Part shown: one piece after another, positions 46,944-57,900 of the stretch
How the letters are laid out: each line of letters begins with the position of its first letter
How positions within the stretch are numbered: position 1 is the first letter of the stretch
Assembly (NCBI GenBank): GCA_029948255.1
Contig: JALIZF010001835.1
Span: 558,001 to 622,000 of the forward strand
Direction: 5' to 3'
Origin: Telmatactis stephensoni
Taxonomy: Eukaryota > Cnidaria > Anthozoa > Actiniaria > Isophelliidae
DNA length: 64,000 nucleotides
Program-made: the position numbers and the translations under genes
Notes under the pieces: model-generated
What the model saw: only the letters and a program-made list of their open reading frames with translations
Database searches by the model: none
Told to the model about the DNA's origin: nothing

Positions 46944-49900
46944 ATGCCTCGAAGTAGGTCAAAATCTAAGTCGAGATCTCGATCTAAAAGTCGTAGTACA
47001 TCTCCCCGACGAAGAAGAAAAGAAAGAACCTACAGAAAGCGTGGATCACGGAGTCATAGTCGTTCTCGATCCAAACACAGAACTCGGAGTCGCTCTCCTG
47101 CTTCGTATAGACGCGACCGTTCACCTCCACGAAGACGAAAACCCCGTTATTCAAGAAGTAAAAGTCGGTCCCCTAGTGTAGACAGATTTGGACGAACAAT
47201 ACCAAAGAGAAAGGATGATGAAACTAAGAAGAAAGAAGACGAAGAAAGATTGCTTGAGATGGAACGACAAAGGAAAATGTAAGCTTATTAAAGTGTGCTT
47301 CATGAATAAGTTCAATAGCTAGAACTTGTACCTGTATGTAGCTGAAAATTTATAATTCAAGTGAAAGAACTTTAGTTTTTCTTTAGTTTTTCACTTTTAG
47401 GTGATAATGTGTGTTATTCATTCTTCTTTGAAATCGCTAGTATTGTTATAAGTTTTCAGCTTGGCGTTTGCACGTTGAAATTAAAATAGACGTCGATTTC
47501 TTCGTTGTTCATGATATATTTCCACATGAGTTAGGACTTTAAGGAGTGTAGCTTCAGGTTAACGAGATTTCATTCGTTAAATTGTGCATTTTGAAATTGA
47601 GAACAGGAGAGGAATTGGCGAATGGGAAATGAGATTGAAGATTTGTGCTGGACAGAAAAATCATAGACTCTATCTCTGATGAAGTTTACTCTTTAAATTG
47701 TTCGTCAACAATGATAAAAATCACAATCATGGTGTTAAAATTTGTTCTACATACAATTTCTAAAACTATTAATAATTTATTGCTTTTATAAATGCAAGCA
47801 CCTTGTCTGTTATTTGATTCATTGTTACATGATATGATAAGGTTAACACCTCAAATAAATGTTTTGAGGGTTGTTTTTTCTTTTTTCAATTTGAATACAA
47901 ATATACTTAAGGTATTTACCAGTTCTAATAAATTAAAAGCAATTGTCACACTATATAACACATCTAAGAAATCCCAGGGATGGATTCATTTGAAAATAAG
48001 TTATTCCCAATCAGGCTCTCATTCGTATTCAGACAAGCTTGCAGGATCTTCAGGAATGGACCTAATCCATCATGTGACAATATTTTCTCGCTCAGCATGA
48101 CAAACCTCCCAAGGAATAATCTGTTTTTGTTTTGAAACTCATCTCATTAAGGTCATTATGTCATTTGGGATACTCACAATTTTTTTGCAGAGTAATAACA
48201 AAAGAACACGAGTCCTCTAAAGGTTATAATGTTACGCATGAGTTGGGAAAACATTGTGATGCCTGGATTAGGTCTATTCAATTTCAGAGTCTTGGAGACA
48301 TTTTGGTTATCTTGGGTTACACTCAGACTTGGTTTAACAGTACATTAGGACTCTTTGTATAATGGATACACATTAGCCTACTGTCCCACTTGCATGACCA
48401 AATTTTCAGAAAATAGTTAAACTCCTTTGGGTGCCATTTTTTCTGCCTTACTATTACCCCACAAATTATTCCTTGTAGTTATCTCATCAACCATTAATTA
48501 TTTATGGACTACTTACCAATCTGTCAACAACCACTTAATGACCACTTATCATACACTTGCCAACTACTTAATCCTGGTTCACACTACTGAGATAAGCACA
48601 AGCAACTTACATGTATGCAGACTCGGTAATGTACTGCTCATTAACAGTGCTTGTCTTTTTCACTAGTGACATAAGCATAAGCACAAGGAACATACACAGA
48701 CTCAGTAATGTACTGCTTATTAGCAGTCCTTGTCTTTTTTCCATACCTTCGTTATAGAGTCGTTTTCGTATGAGTGGGAACACTGTACGGTTACGATACG
48801 ATACGGTTATGGCATGAATTTCGAATGTTTTTATAGACATTACGGCACTGACACGGTAACGGTACGGCGCGGTAAGTTTCCCACTCATACGAAAACGACT
48901 CTAAATGTAATACTGAGTCTGTGTATGTTGCTTGTGCTTATACTTATGTTACTAGTGTGAACAGGGTCTTACATGCAGTCCATATTCATGGATTTCTTAA
49001 GTTAAGCAAATAAAAACCTTAAAAACAAAAATTGATGGCTACTGTTTACTTGACAGCCGAGCAGCAGAAAGAGAACAAAAACTTATTGAAGAAGAAACAC
49101 AAAAGAGAGTGGAGGAAATGGTTGCAAAAAGAGTAGATGAAGAACTTGCTAAACACAAGGATGAAATTGATACAGAAGTCATGAGGCGTGTTGAAGAAGC
49201 TAAAAAAGTTATGGAAAAACAAATGTTAGAAGAATTTGAACGAAGGAAAGTTGAGCAAATGGAAGCACTGCGAAAGAAAGAGGTAAAGTTTGATTTGCAA
49301 AAATTTGTGTTGGTGATCATGCTGGGGCAACCATGGCATTGGCATTTTTGTGATTTATCAAGTTCCTCAAATAATTTAAGATCATTAATTCTGCCAAAAT
49401 GATATGTTAAAGCTCATTAGTTAATTACAATCTGTACCTACTAAGAGTAATACAGTGTACTTTAAGAAACTATCTCTTAAAAAAATTGCCTTTGATATGA
49501 CCAACAATGTTCATGTATTGAGTTGAGGCATCAGTAAAAGAGTAGACAAGCAATTTGCTACACCCACTGCCATTTGTGTTGCCCCATGTGTATCTGACAT
49601 TGATATCAAAATTGTTTTTGTAATTGCTATGAAACAAGAAGTTATATCAACAGGAGTTACAGTGCTGTGTTATTCTACTTTTCACAAAGGAAAATTATAA
49701 AAGTAAACAGCTTTGGACAAAGACATTTACTGACTTTTGGAAAAGACTTGAGCAAAATTTTATAAACTTCTTTAAAGACATGAAGTTCGAGATTGTGTTT
49801 ACTTGCATCTCTGAAAAACATTTCATAAACTTTTGCTCATAACGCTCTGAGAAGCTTGTTTAGTGGAACACTTCCACTTTTGTGGAATGTATGAAGAATA

Positions 49901-51751
49901 CCGAAGCCCTTCATCAAGCTACATACATTGTATCAATGCCAAGCTACATATGCAGTAGGATATCTTTGACCGAATTCAATTCATGTACGTATATAAATCT
50001 AAAACTTGTGATTTACTGCTGATCAGAGAGCACTTCAAAGCTCTGGCATTGTCTATTTGCCACACTCTAACACAACATAGGATGCCCTCAGTAAATCACT
50101 CAAGTTATTAGATTATAGCAATATTCCTAGCATCAGTTGATATTATATCAAGAATCTTGCACCTAAACTTGTTAAGAGTATTCACCAAATTCAAATGTCA
50201 TCCTTGGAAATCTACTTTGAGAAGTCTTTCCATTGTCTCTCGTTCCCTTTTGCTGACATGTCAATCCATTTTTCAGGAGGAAGAAAGACAAGAACGTGAA
50301 AGGCTTCTTAAACTTGTAGAGGAAAAACAAAAAGCTGTCGATGAAGCAGAACAAAAACTGGTAAGCTTGATGTGGGGCTGCACCTGCTTGACGAAGCAGG
50401 GTAGTTGTTGAATACTAACAAAACATGTATTTCTGTCTTATAATCACTTGACAATTGAATTATCTTTCTTTGGATCAACTTTCCCCTTCATGCCTCTATA
50501 ATAGCAAAGATTTACGCTTTACTTCATATACTGTACATCAGTGGAAATTACATTTAATCGGTTTTCAAATGTCAAGTGATTAGCCATAGGTAACAACTGG
50601 TGGAGGAAGCTTTCACGAGGCCTTGCAAAAACTCTAATTGTACTTCTATAAAACTTAACTAAGCTTCACTTTTATCGTATCAGAAGGTCCAGGCTACTTG
50701 TCTAAAGTTGGCAGTGAAACACACACTCAACCAGGGCCAAGTTTGGTTTGTTTAATCTTAGTAATTTTGAATAGTTATCTAAGTATCGTGAAGAAATTTT
50801 TACTATTTGGATTGTAAGTACTTTTTACTCTATAAAGTATTGCTGTGAGAATGGTTTTTCATTGTGCTTTTTTCTGGGCCCACTTGATCTTTGAAAAATA
50901 CTACAAAAATAAAATCCTTTATGATGCAAAATGTTTCTTAAAAAGTAATATTCTGTAACATTTTGGGTAAGGTAAGTTAGCATTAATATGATCTATTTTT
51001 TGATGTGAAGTCTGTAATTACAACAGCTTGTACTTACAATGTATCTACACTGTATATTGTACTTCATAATATTTATTTATTTGTTGTACAGTGCTCTTTT
51101 GGGACCGCATATTACAATACGACAGACCTTATTCTACATGTACATGTATGTTTGCCCATGTTAAACCTCTTAGGAATTAACATTCTTTATCTGAAAAGTA
51201 TTTCTTTTTAGTTTGTGAATATGTGAAACATACCCAGCTACAAGTTACTTGTGTTTAGTTTATTGAAGTGTAGAATTTTATTTCCTATGAGAGCTGCAAT
51301 GGGGAGACATACATTTAACTACTTAAATTTAAAGAGAATGTGAAAGTGATAATGTAAACTAAGTTCTAGCTACTAGTTATTTTTATCAGCACAAGCAATC
51401 TGACAATAGTTGTCTTGTCTATTCTCATACTTTTGGAATACTTTCACATTTTCTTGTGTTTGTAGTGGAGACCAGTCTTATAACTACAATAGAATTCTGT
51501 ACATGGATGTCATAATGCTTAACTTTGTCAACAATACTACAATTACAAATTGCTGACCTATGAAAACTTTATTTTAGGCTGAAGAACGATTAGCTATGGT
51601 TCGTGAGAGAGGTCTTCTCAATGAGCAAAAAGCTCGCCTTGAAAAAGAAATCCGTAAGCAAGAACAAGCTTCTCAAGAACTCATCTTAAATAAAAGTAGA
51701 AATTCTCGTCCAAAGTTATCATTTGGAGTCAAAGCCAAGACAGGTTACTGA
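46944..51751 (+). CDS. ARGLU1: ARGLU1, arginine and glutamate-rich protein 1
   Basis: Nuclear protein acting with Mediator (MED1) and nuclear receptors and as a splicing modulator. Exons 46944-47278, 49057-49282, 50277-50360 and 51578-51751 join in frame (phases 2, 0, 0) to 272 residues; human is 273. The first exon is Arg/Ser-rich (MPRSRSKSKSRSRSKSRS) and contains VDRFGRTIPKR, matching the family's IDIFGRTVSKR. Exons 2-4 are the Glu-rich helix (IEEETQKRVEEMVAKRVDEE, VMRRVEEAKKVMEKQMLEEF) ending SRPKLSFGVKAKTGY, close to the vertebrate SRPKLSFSLK end. The gene shows no frame break. Introns 1 and 3 exceed 1.2 kb and intron 1 holds nested MITEs. Confidence 0.93.
48571..48968. mobile_element. 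Harbinger-like MITE containing a second MITE
   Basis: Outer element in ARGLU1 intron 1: left end CCTGGTTCACACTACTGA and right end AGTGTGAACAGGGTC are complementary, flanked by TTA on both sides (48568-48570, 48969-48971). Internal direct copies of GACTCRGTAATGTACTGCT occur at about 48621 and 48708. A complete copy of the TA-flanked family (48757-48901) lies inside it. Confidence 0.8.
48757..48901. mobile_element. TA-flanked MITE, best copy
   Basis: GAGTCGTTTTCGTATGAGTG and its exact complement CACTCATACGAAAACGACTC form the ends, with TA on each side. The core has TTTTTATAGACATTACGGCA. The near-perfect ends suggest that this copy is young. TA target duplications are usual for Tc1/mariner-type elements. 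Confidence 0.88.
49283..50276 (+). other. ARGLU1: ARGLU1 intron 2
   Basis: About 1 kb with no element I can recognise. In vertebrates an ARGLU1 intron holds an ultraconserved, alternatively spliced segment that controls its own level. I see no obvious counterpart by eye. Confidence 0.5.
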
Positions 51752-52200
51752 AACATGTCATAATCAATTGTCTCTGTTTTGAGAGGCTGATACATAGTGG
51801 TTTTAGTGTAAATGTGTATGTGTAAATGTTGTCTTGTTTCTTGTGTGTGTAAATTTGTACAGTACTTCCAATGTCTTTTTTAATTTTTCAATTTATTGCT
51901 TGCAGAGGTTTTTCAGTGACTCTTGATAAAATCAGAAAAAAACACTTAATTACAAAAACAACCAAAACAATGAGAAAAATTGAAAATCTCTGAGTAATAT
52001 CTGACAAATTTCATTCCAATTCCTCTTCAAAGTAGTGTATGATTTTGGATATGAAAGTAAATTTCAATGCTATTCTATTATTTCACTGTTTGTGTAGTAA
52101 AAATAATTGTATTTGTTCATTCTTTTGTACTTTATTGAACACCACACATCCTACAGCCTAAATTTCTGCCATCTCTTCTTAGTCATCTTTATTTTCAAAT

Positions 52201-52206
52201 AATAAA
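52201..52206 (+). terminator. Candidate ARGLU1 polyadenylation signal
   Basis: AATAAA about 450 bases past the ARGLU1 stop, in an AT-rich stretch. Other weaker variants lie in between, so a shorter transcript is possible. Confidence 0.4.
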
Positions 52207-54157
52207 AAGGCAACTCAGAGGAGACCGTTGAAATTTAATTCACACTATTTTATTGAAATTTTATGGGTGCAAGGACTACTTTAGCTATGTTGTTGACCTT
52301 TGTCCTTTATCAAATATAAGCAAAAAGTCTGGCATAAAATGCAAAACAGTGGTCAGCCCTGCTAAACTTGTCCTTTCCATTCATTCATTTATCTCATTTT
52401 CCTATCTATTTAATATTACTGATACTATGTAAATTTTAGTTTGTATAAAAATATAAGAGAGAATAAATGTTTTATGGTGCCGTAAGTGTTTGTGGTTACT
52501 TGGTTGATTCCCATTCAATGGTAGATGATCAAGTTTTAGTTTTAAAGATGCCACTAGAGATAAAAAAAACCCAGAATCTCTTACATCTAAGGATTTGGGT
52601 TCTTTCTCATACAAAATGATTTTGCAAAGACTCTGCGAATCCCATGGTGACCCAGGACCACTTAGAACTGTCTTACAGTAGGGAATGTCTATGATTCATT
52701 GAAAAATACAAGATGTACTGAGTTGGGCATAATGTGATCACTGATCAAATCCATTTATGCTTTTCACCCATGGGCTTTCCTCTTTCCCCCTCCCCTCCCC
52801 CTCCCTCTCTTCAAAGCCTGTATGCAGGCAAATCGAATGTTAGTTCCTTTGAGAGCCCATGGGTGTAAGGCTTAAATGGATTCAAACTTCAAAGAATTCC
52901 ATATAAAATCCACTTGGGTATCGAATTCTTTCCCAAAATAAATATCTTGAGGTGCATACCAAAGTAGGCTCTTCCCCAGCCGTGAGGGGTCGCCGTGACA
53001 AAGCTAAGGCTACAGAAACCCCGAAGATCTTTTTTTGGGGCGCGCGCTAACTGGTACAAATTTTGAGGTTTAAAAACTCGAGAGAAATATGAATTTTAGA
53101 TTTATCTGTTTTTATTTACATTTTACCTTTTTCAATCCTTTGGAGATCTCCTTCGATTAAATTACTGTCCTCCTCTGTCCTCCCCGTTTTCGCTTTTTCT
53201 CCACCACTAGATTGAGAGCACACTGCGCGCACGCGTCGGTTTTCCCGCCATTTTCATTTTGTGATGTGCACGCGTCGCACGCGTCTGTTTTCCCGCTTTT
53301 TTCATTTTTGCTCATTCCAAAAGGTGTTCAAAAAGAGCTTTTTATGAGCTAAAGATTAACATTTAAGTCACAGACTGCAATTGCTTGACCTAGGTTCGTC
53401 GAACAGAACTGGAACCGGCTTCGAATCCGCCCGTGGTAAGTTTAGTTCAAGAAAATCCTGAAAATTCAAGACGAGCAGAAGGCGCGGATATCAGATAATT
53501 GAAGGTGCGCGCTGTAAAGAAAAGCAAGAGCGCTCTCGCTCTCGACGCTCTCGTTTTCCATCGCCCTCAGCTCTACTTGGATGCTCAACCGGTTTCAAGT
53601 ATTTCTCTTTTGTTTTGGTTTGTTTCTCGTTTATTTCTCGTTTATTTCTCAAAGCGCCTCTGGATTCCAGGAGGACTGAAGTGGAAAAGCTATTACATCG
53701 ATCTATTAGAGTCGTTTTCATTATTGAACCCGTGAAATAAAGTGTACAGGGTATAGAGTGTAATAGATAAGATGAATAGAATAGGAAACAATATTTAGAG
53801 TGAAGTAGTGCTAAATACGCTGATTAAGTTTATGAAAACTATTGTACTGTAATCAAAAGCAAAACTCAGTCAACCATAGTTTGTATAAGTGCATTTTATT
53901 ATTAAGCTTAATTCATGCCATATAATCGTGTACTTCAACTTACTACAAAATCAATTTCTATAGGATACACTTATAATAATAGCAGTGCTGAATCATCGGT
54001 CAAAAAATTATTACTAGTCGATTACAAGTTGACATTTATCTATAAAACTACCGAATTATTGACAGAATTGTTGGCGCGCAGTGTTTTTACTCAAGAGTGC
54101 TTCCCCCATGCAATGCAACACCCACTTCACAACTCCGGAACCAACTACCAGCAGGAC

Positions 54158-54181
54158 GGGGGGGGGGGGGGGGGGGAGGGG
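54158..54181. repeat. Poly-G run
   Basis: About 19 consecutive G, then AGGGG, near a CTTCCCCC-type arm at about 54101-54107. It shares downstream sequence (ATTTCACATCATGCCAAC) with the 44.4-kb repeat. Confidence 0.75.
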
Positions 54182-54622
54182 CAATATCGGAGACTCCCAA
54201 GTGCACTAATGTAACACTCTGAATTTCACATCATGCCAACAATAATACTCATATTCGTCTTATTCGTCTGACAATCACTCAAAAATAACTCGCTTATGAA
54301 AATATTGCTAAGAGTTTTTTCGTTCTCATTGAAGAAATACACTAAAAGCCTAAAGCTGTTGATTGAAATGAAAAAATATATATAAAAATACGGAACTCAG
54401 TGAAAATTCTCTTCAGTGCCACAACAGCACTTTTTAGTTAAAGGTATGCTGACGGACATATCATTTTTTGATTACACTTGTAGCTAGTTGCGAAAGTAAA
54501 TATCTCTATTTATACCTTCCCTATAATCTACCTAAAAAGTAGTCCAAACTTTTTCATTTCGAATCGTTATTAAGAAAAGTTGAAAGAAATTATCTAACAT
54601 TTTTATGTGGTTTTCTTTATCA

Positions 54623-54899
54623 TCACTGATTTTTGCATTGTTCGTCTTTCCTCCCTCTAGACGTGGATTCCCGACCTCCATATCTGCTGCTACGAGTTTT
54701 CTCTGCTGGTTCTGTCTTTTCTTCCCTTTTCAATGACGCAGAGTCGCGATCGGATCCATATCTGCTGCTACGGGATCGATCTGTTGCTTCGGGCTCTCTC
54801 CCTACCCTTCCGTAAGAAGTGGATGTAGTGGATCTGGTTTCTCGACCTTTGTCTCGGTCTCCAGCTGTGTCTCTGTCTCTGTCTCTACCTCTGTCTCTA

Positions 54900-54940
<41 letters not shown>

Positions 54941-57900
54941 ATCTCGGTAACTTGAACTTGTTCCGTATGAATCCCTTGCGCTCTCTCTGCTGTCTCTATC
55001 CTTTGTTCCACTTCTTTCTCTGTCGCGGTCCGATCCACGGTCATCTCTGGAGGAATATCTGGAACTGTAGCTTTTTGAGGGCTCTTCCACGTTTCTAGTG
55101 CTGGAGAAAACATCGGTGGGAGCGCTCTCCACACTGCTGGTCGTGGTTTCCAAGACGACGGTGTCGTCACCTGATTTTGGAGACCCCTTGAAGGAGGACC
55201 TCAGTGGACGTTGTGATGCCATCATTTCACCTTCAGCGTAGCTTACGTACATGGATTGGGGACGTGTACTCCGTGGTTTCTTGTCAACTTCCATGATTAT
55301 AGTAGTAGACGCTTCACTAGTGACGTTTGCCAGCTTTTCTCTAAGTTCCTGGATCTGGCCTTCGTACTTAACAACAAGTTTTTCCAGGTTTTCTTGCCTG
55401 TGAATCAAAATCTCTTTCTCATTTTCAATGTCTGCAATTTGCAACTTGTACTTATTAGCTTCTTCATATATCTTGTTCTCAATGGCAATCTTTTCGGCCG
55501 ACAGTGCTTCTATTTCATCTTCCAAAGTGTCATTTTCCTTGGAATATTCAGTGACAGAAGCTTTTCCAGAATCTATTTCTTTCTTCAGACTTTCCAATTC
55601 TATTTCAAGGCTTGTCTTTTCAGCTCTTAAGGTTTCTATTATCTCAGCTTTGGCTTTGTCGGCTTTGCGGTAGACTTCACTTTTGTCTTTGATCTCGGCC
55701 AAGTGAATTTCAAGCTCACCAGAGCCAGTGCCCTTTCCCATAAGTTCCTTGAGGTGTCTTTTCAGGTCATCAATCTCATTATCTCTGTCTGAAATTTGCT
55801 GTTCTAGTGACTCAATTCGTTTTTCTAAAGCGTTGATCTTGGCGGTCTTTTCGGATCCGCTAAGTTCTTCTCTTCCAGTATCAGACGTGAATCCTAACTT
55901 TTCCAGAAGATCTATTCTTTCGTCTTCAAGCTCTTGGATTCTAAGTTCAAGTTTCCTGCAATCCTCCTCGAGTTTCTCGCATTTGGACTGATGGAAAATC
56001 ATATCTTCTCTTATGAGTGCATTCTTCCTCTCCATCTCGTCTTTCTCAATTTCAGCCTCGTTGGCTCTATCCTCGGCATGTGTCAGTGATATCTGCAGCT
56101 CTGATAATTTCTTCTGAAGGTCGACATTTTCTCTTTGTAGGTCACTATCATCCCTTCTTGTCCTTTTCTTTTCAGTTGGTCGTTTATCATTCCTGGCAAG
56201 TTGTTTTTCATAGCTTGACACCTTTCTCTGCAACTGTTCGTTGTCACGTTCAAGCTCCGATACTCTTGGTCTCAGGTCTTTTAGCTCAAGTAGGAGCGTC
56301 TCTTTTTCTTGCTTGAGAGTTTCATTGTCTGTTCGCTGCTCGACAAACTTCTGATTGGCTATTTCTTTTTCGTAGTTTGCGTTGTCGCGTGCTGTTAGTA
56401 GGTTCTTGTTGTCTGTTTCAAGCTGAGAGATCATCTTCCTGGCTTCAACAAGAGCGTCCTCTATTCTACTCTTGTCTTTCTGGTGCTCAACAAGCTCCTC
56501 GTCCAGGTGTCGGATTCTGTTCTCCGCGCTTTCCTTTTCTAATCTTAGTTGGTCTCTATCTCTTTTGGCTCCGTCATATTCATCGAAGTCAAAAGGTATC
56601 TCACTCTCTACGTTTTCCACTGTCGCAATCTGTATGGGTGCTACTTCCTGGTTGTTCAACTTGTTCTTGAGATCTTCGTTTTCGTCAGAGAGTTTCAAGC
56701 GTTCGGTCTCCAGACTTTCGACTTGCTCTCTTGCTTCTGTGGCTTCCATGTTTGCTTGAGCTAGCTCGACTTGTAATCGCTGGAGCTGAAACTTCAGGTC
56801 ATTTCTTTCATTGGCTATTGCTTCTTTTTGAGAGAGGCTATCGGCAACTTCATCGCGTAATCGACGTATTTGTTTGTCTAAGTCACCTTTCTCACTCTCC
56901 AGCAGCTCTTTGTTGTACTTGTGCTCTGTAGATTCCATGATAACATTGTTGTAGTTCTGCTGTGCATCCCAAGTATCTTTCTTTAACTGTGCTAACTCGT
57001 CCTTTAGCTTGTCGTTCATCTTATTGGTTTCATCCTTCAAGGTACGTTGGTGTTCGGTTTCATTTTTCAGCCTGGTAACGTCGTCCTGCAGATCCCAAAG
57101 CTGACTCTTATAGTCTTGAGCTTCTTTCGTTGCTTTCTTCGATGTTTCTGTGGCTCTCTTTAAGCGTGTTTCTAGCTCAGCTTATCTGTGCCTGTAACTT
57201 AACATGGTCAGAAAACCCATCAACTGAGTCATCGTCAGTGTCGTCCATAGAAGCTTCCAGTACATCTATCCTCCTGTCTGCTTCTTCAAGGTCCTCCCTC
57301 AGACTCTCAATGGTTTTCTCGAGACTTTCTTTCTGTTTTATGAGGCGTTCAGTCTTTGTGTTGAAGATTCTGGATTTCTTGTTGAAGACCTTGCACTTTC
57401 TTTCTCCACTCAAGCATCTCTTCTTTATCTTGCCTGTGTCCATCCTGAGCTTGTTTCAAGCTGTTTTCCAACTCTGCAATTCTGTTGTCGCGACAAATTA
57501 GCTCATGCTCTAATGCCTCTCTTGTTTTTAATTGCTCCGACAGCGCACTTTCTGCCCTTGCGTGGTTCTTGCGATGCGAAAGGATCTCATTTCTAGCATC
57601 TTCCTTTTCGCGGAGTGCTGTTTGGTACTTCGATTCAAGATCTGTCATTTTCTTGAGGTTAACAGCTCCTTTGCTCTTGCCTCCTTTTTGTGCTTGCAGA
57701 GAGGCTAGCTGAGTCGACATATTTTCATACTTCTTAGAAAGGATAGTTAACTCGTTCTTCAACCTATTCTTTTCATGCTTGAGGGCGTCAATCTGAATCT
57801 TCAAGGATGATATTTCTCTAGCAGCCTCTGTCTGTTGCCTTCTAAATCGTGACTTTTCTTCCTCTAGAGCTTCTACCTTAGCTTCTAAGTGGCTGTTACC

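Larger units (their letters stand above)
51752..54622. other. Intergenic region between convergent genes
   Basis: Contains the ARGLU1 3' UTR, then AT-rich sequence, a C/T-rich run at 52773-52812, a GC-richer part at 53215-53300 with repeated CGCGTCG and TTTTCCCGC motifs, and a poly-G repeat at 54158. Short open frames (such as 53499-53735) look non-coding. No gene is supported. Confidence 0.6.

Noticed and set aside
53499..53735. Possible small gene at 53.5 kb
   Set aside because: No splice structure, no recognisable domain, overlapping frames on both strands, repeat-rich surroundings.
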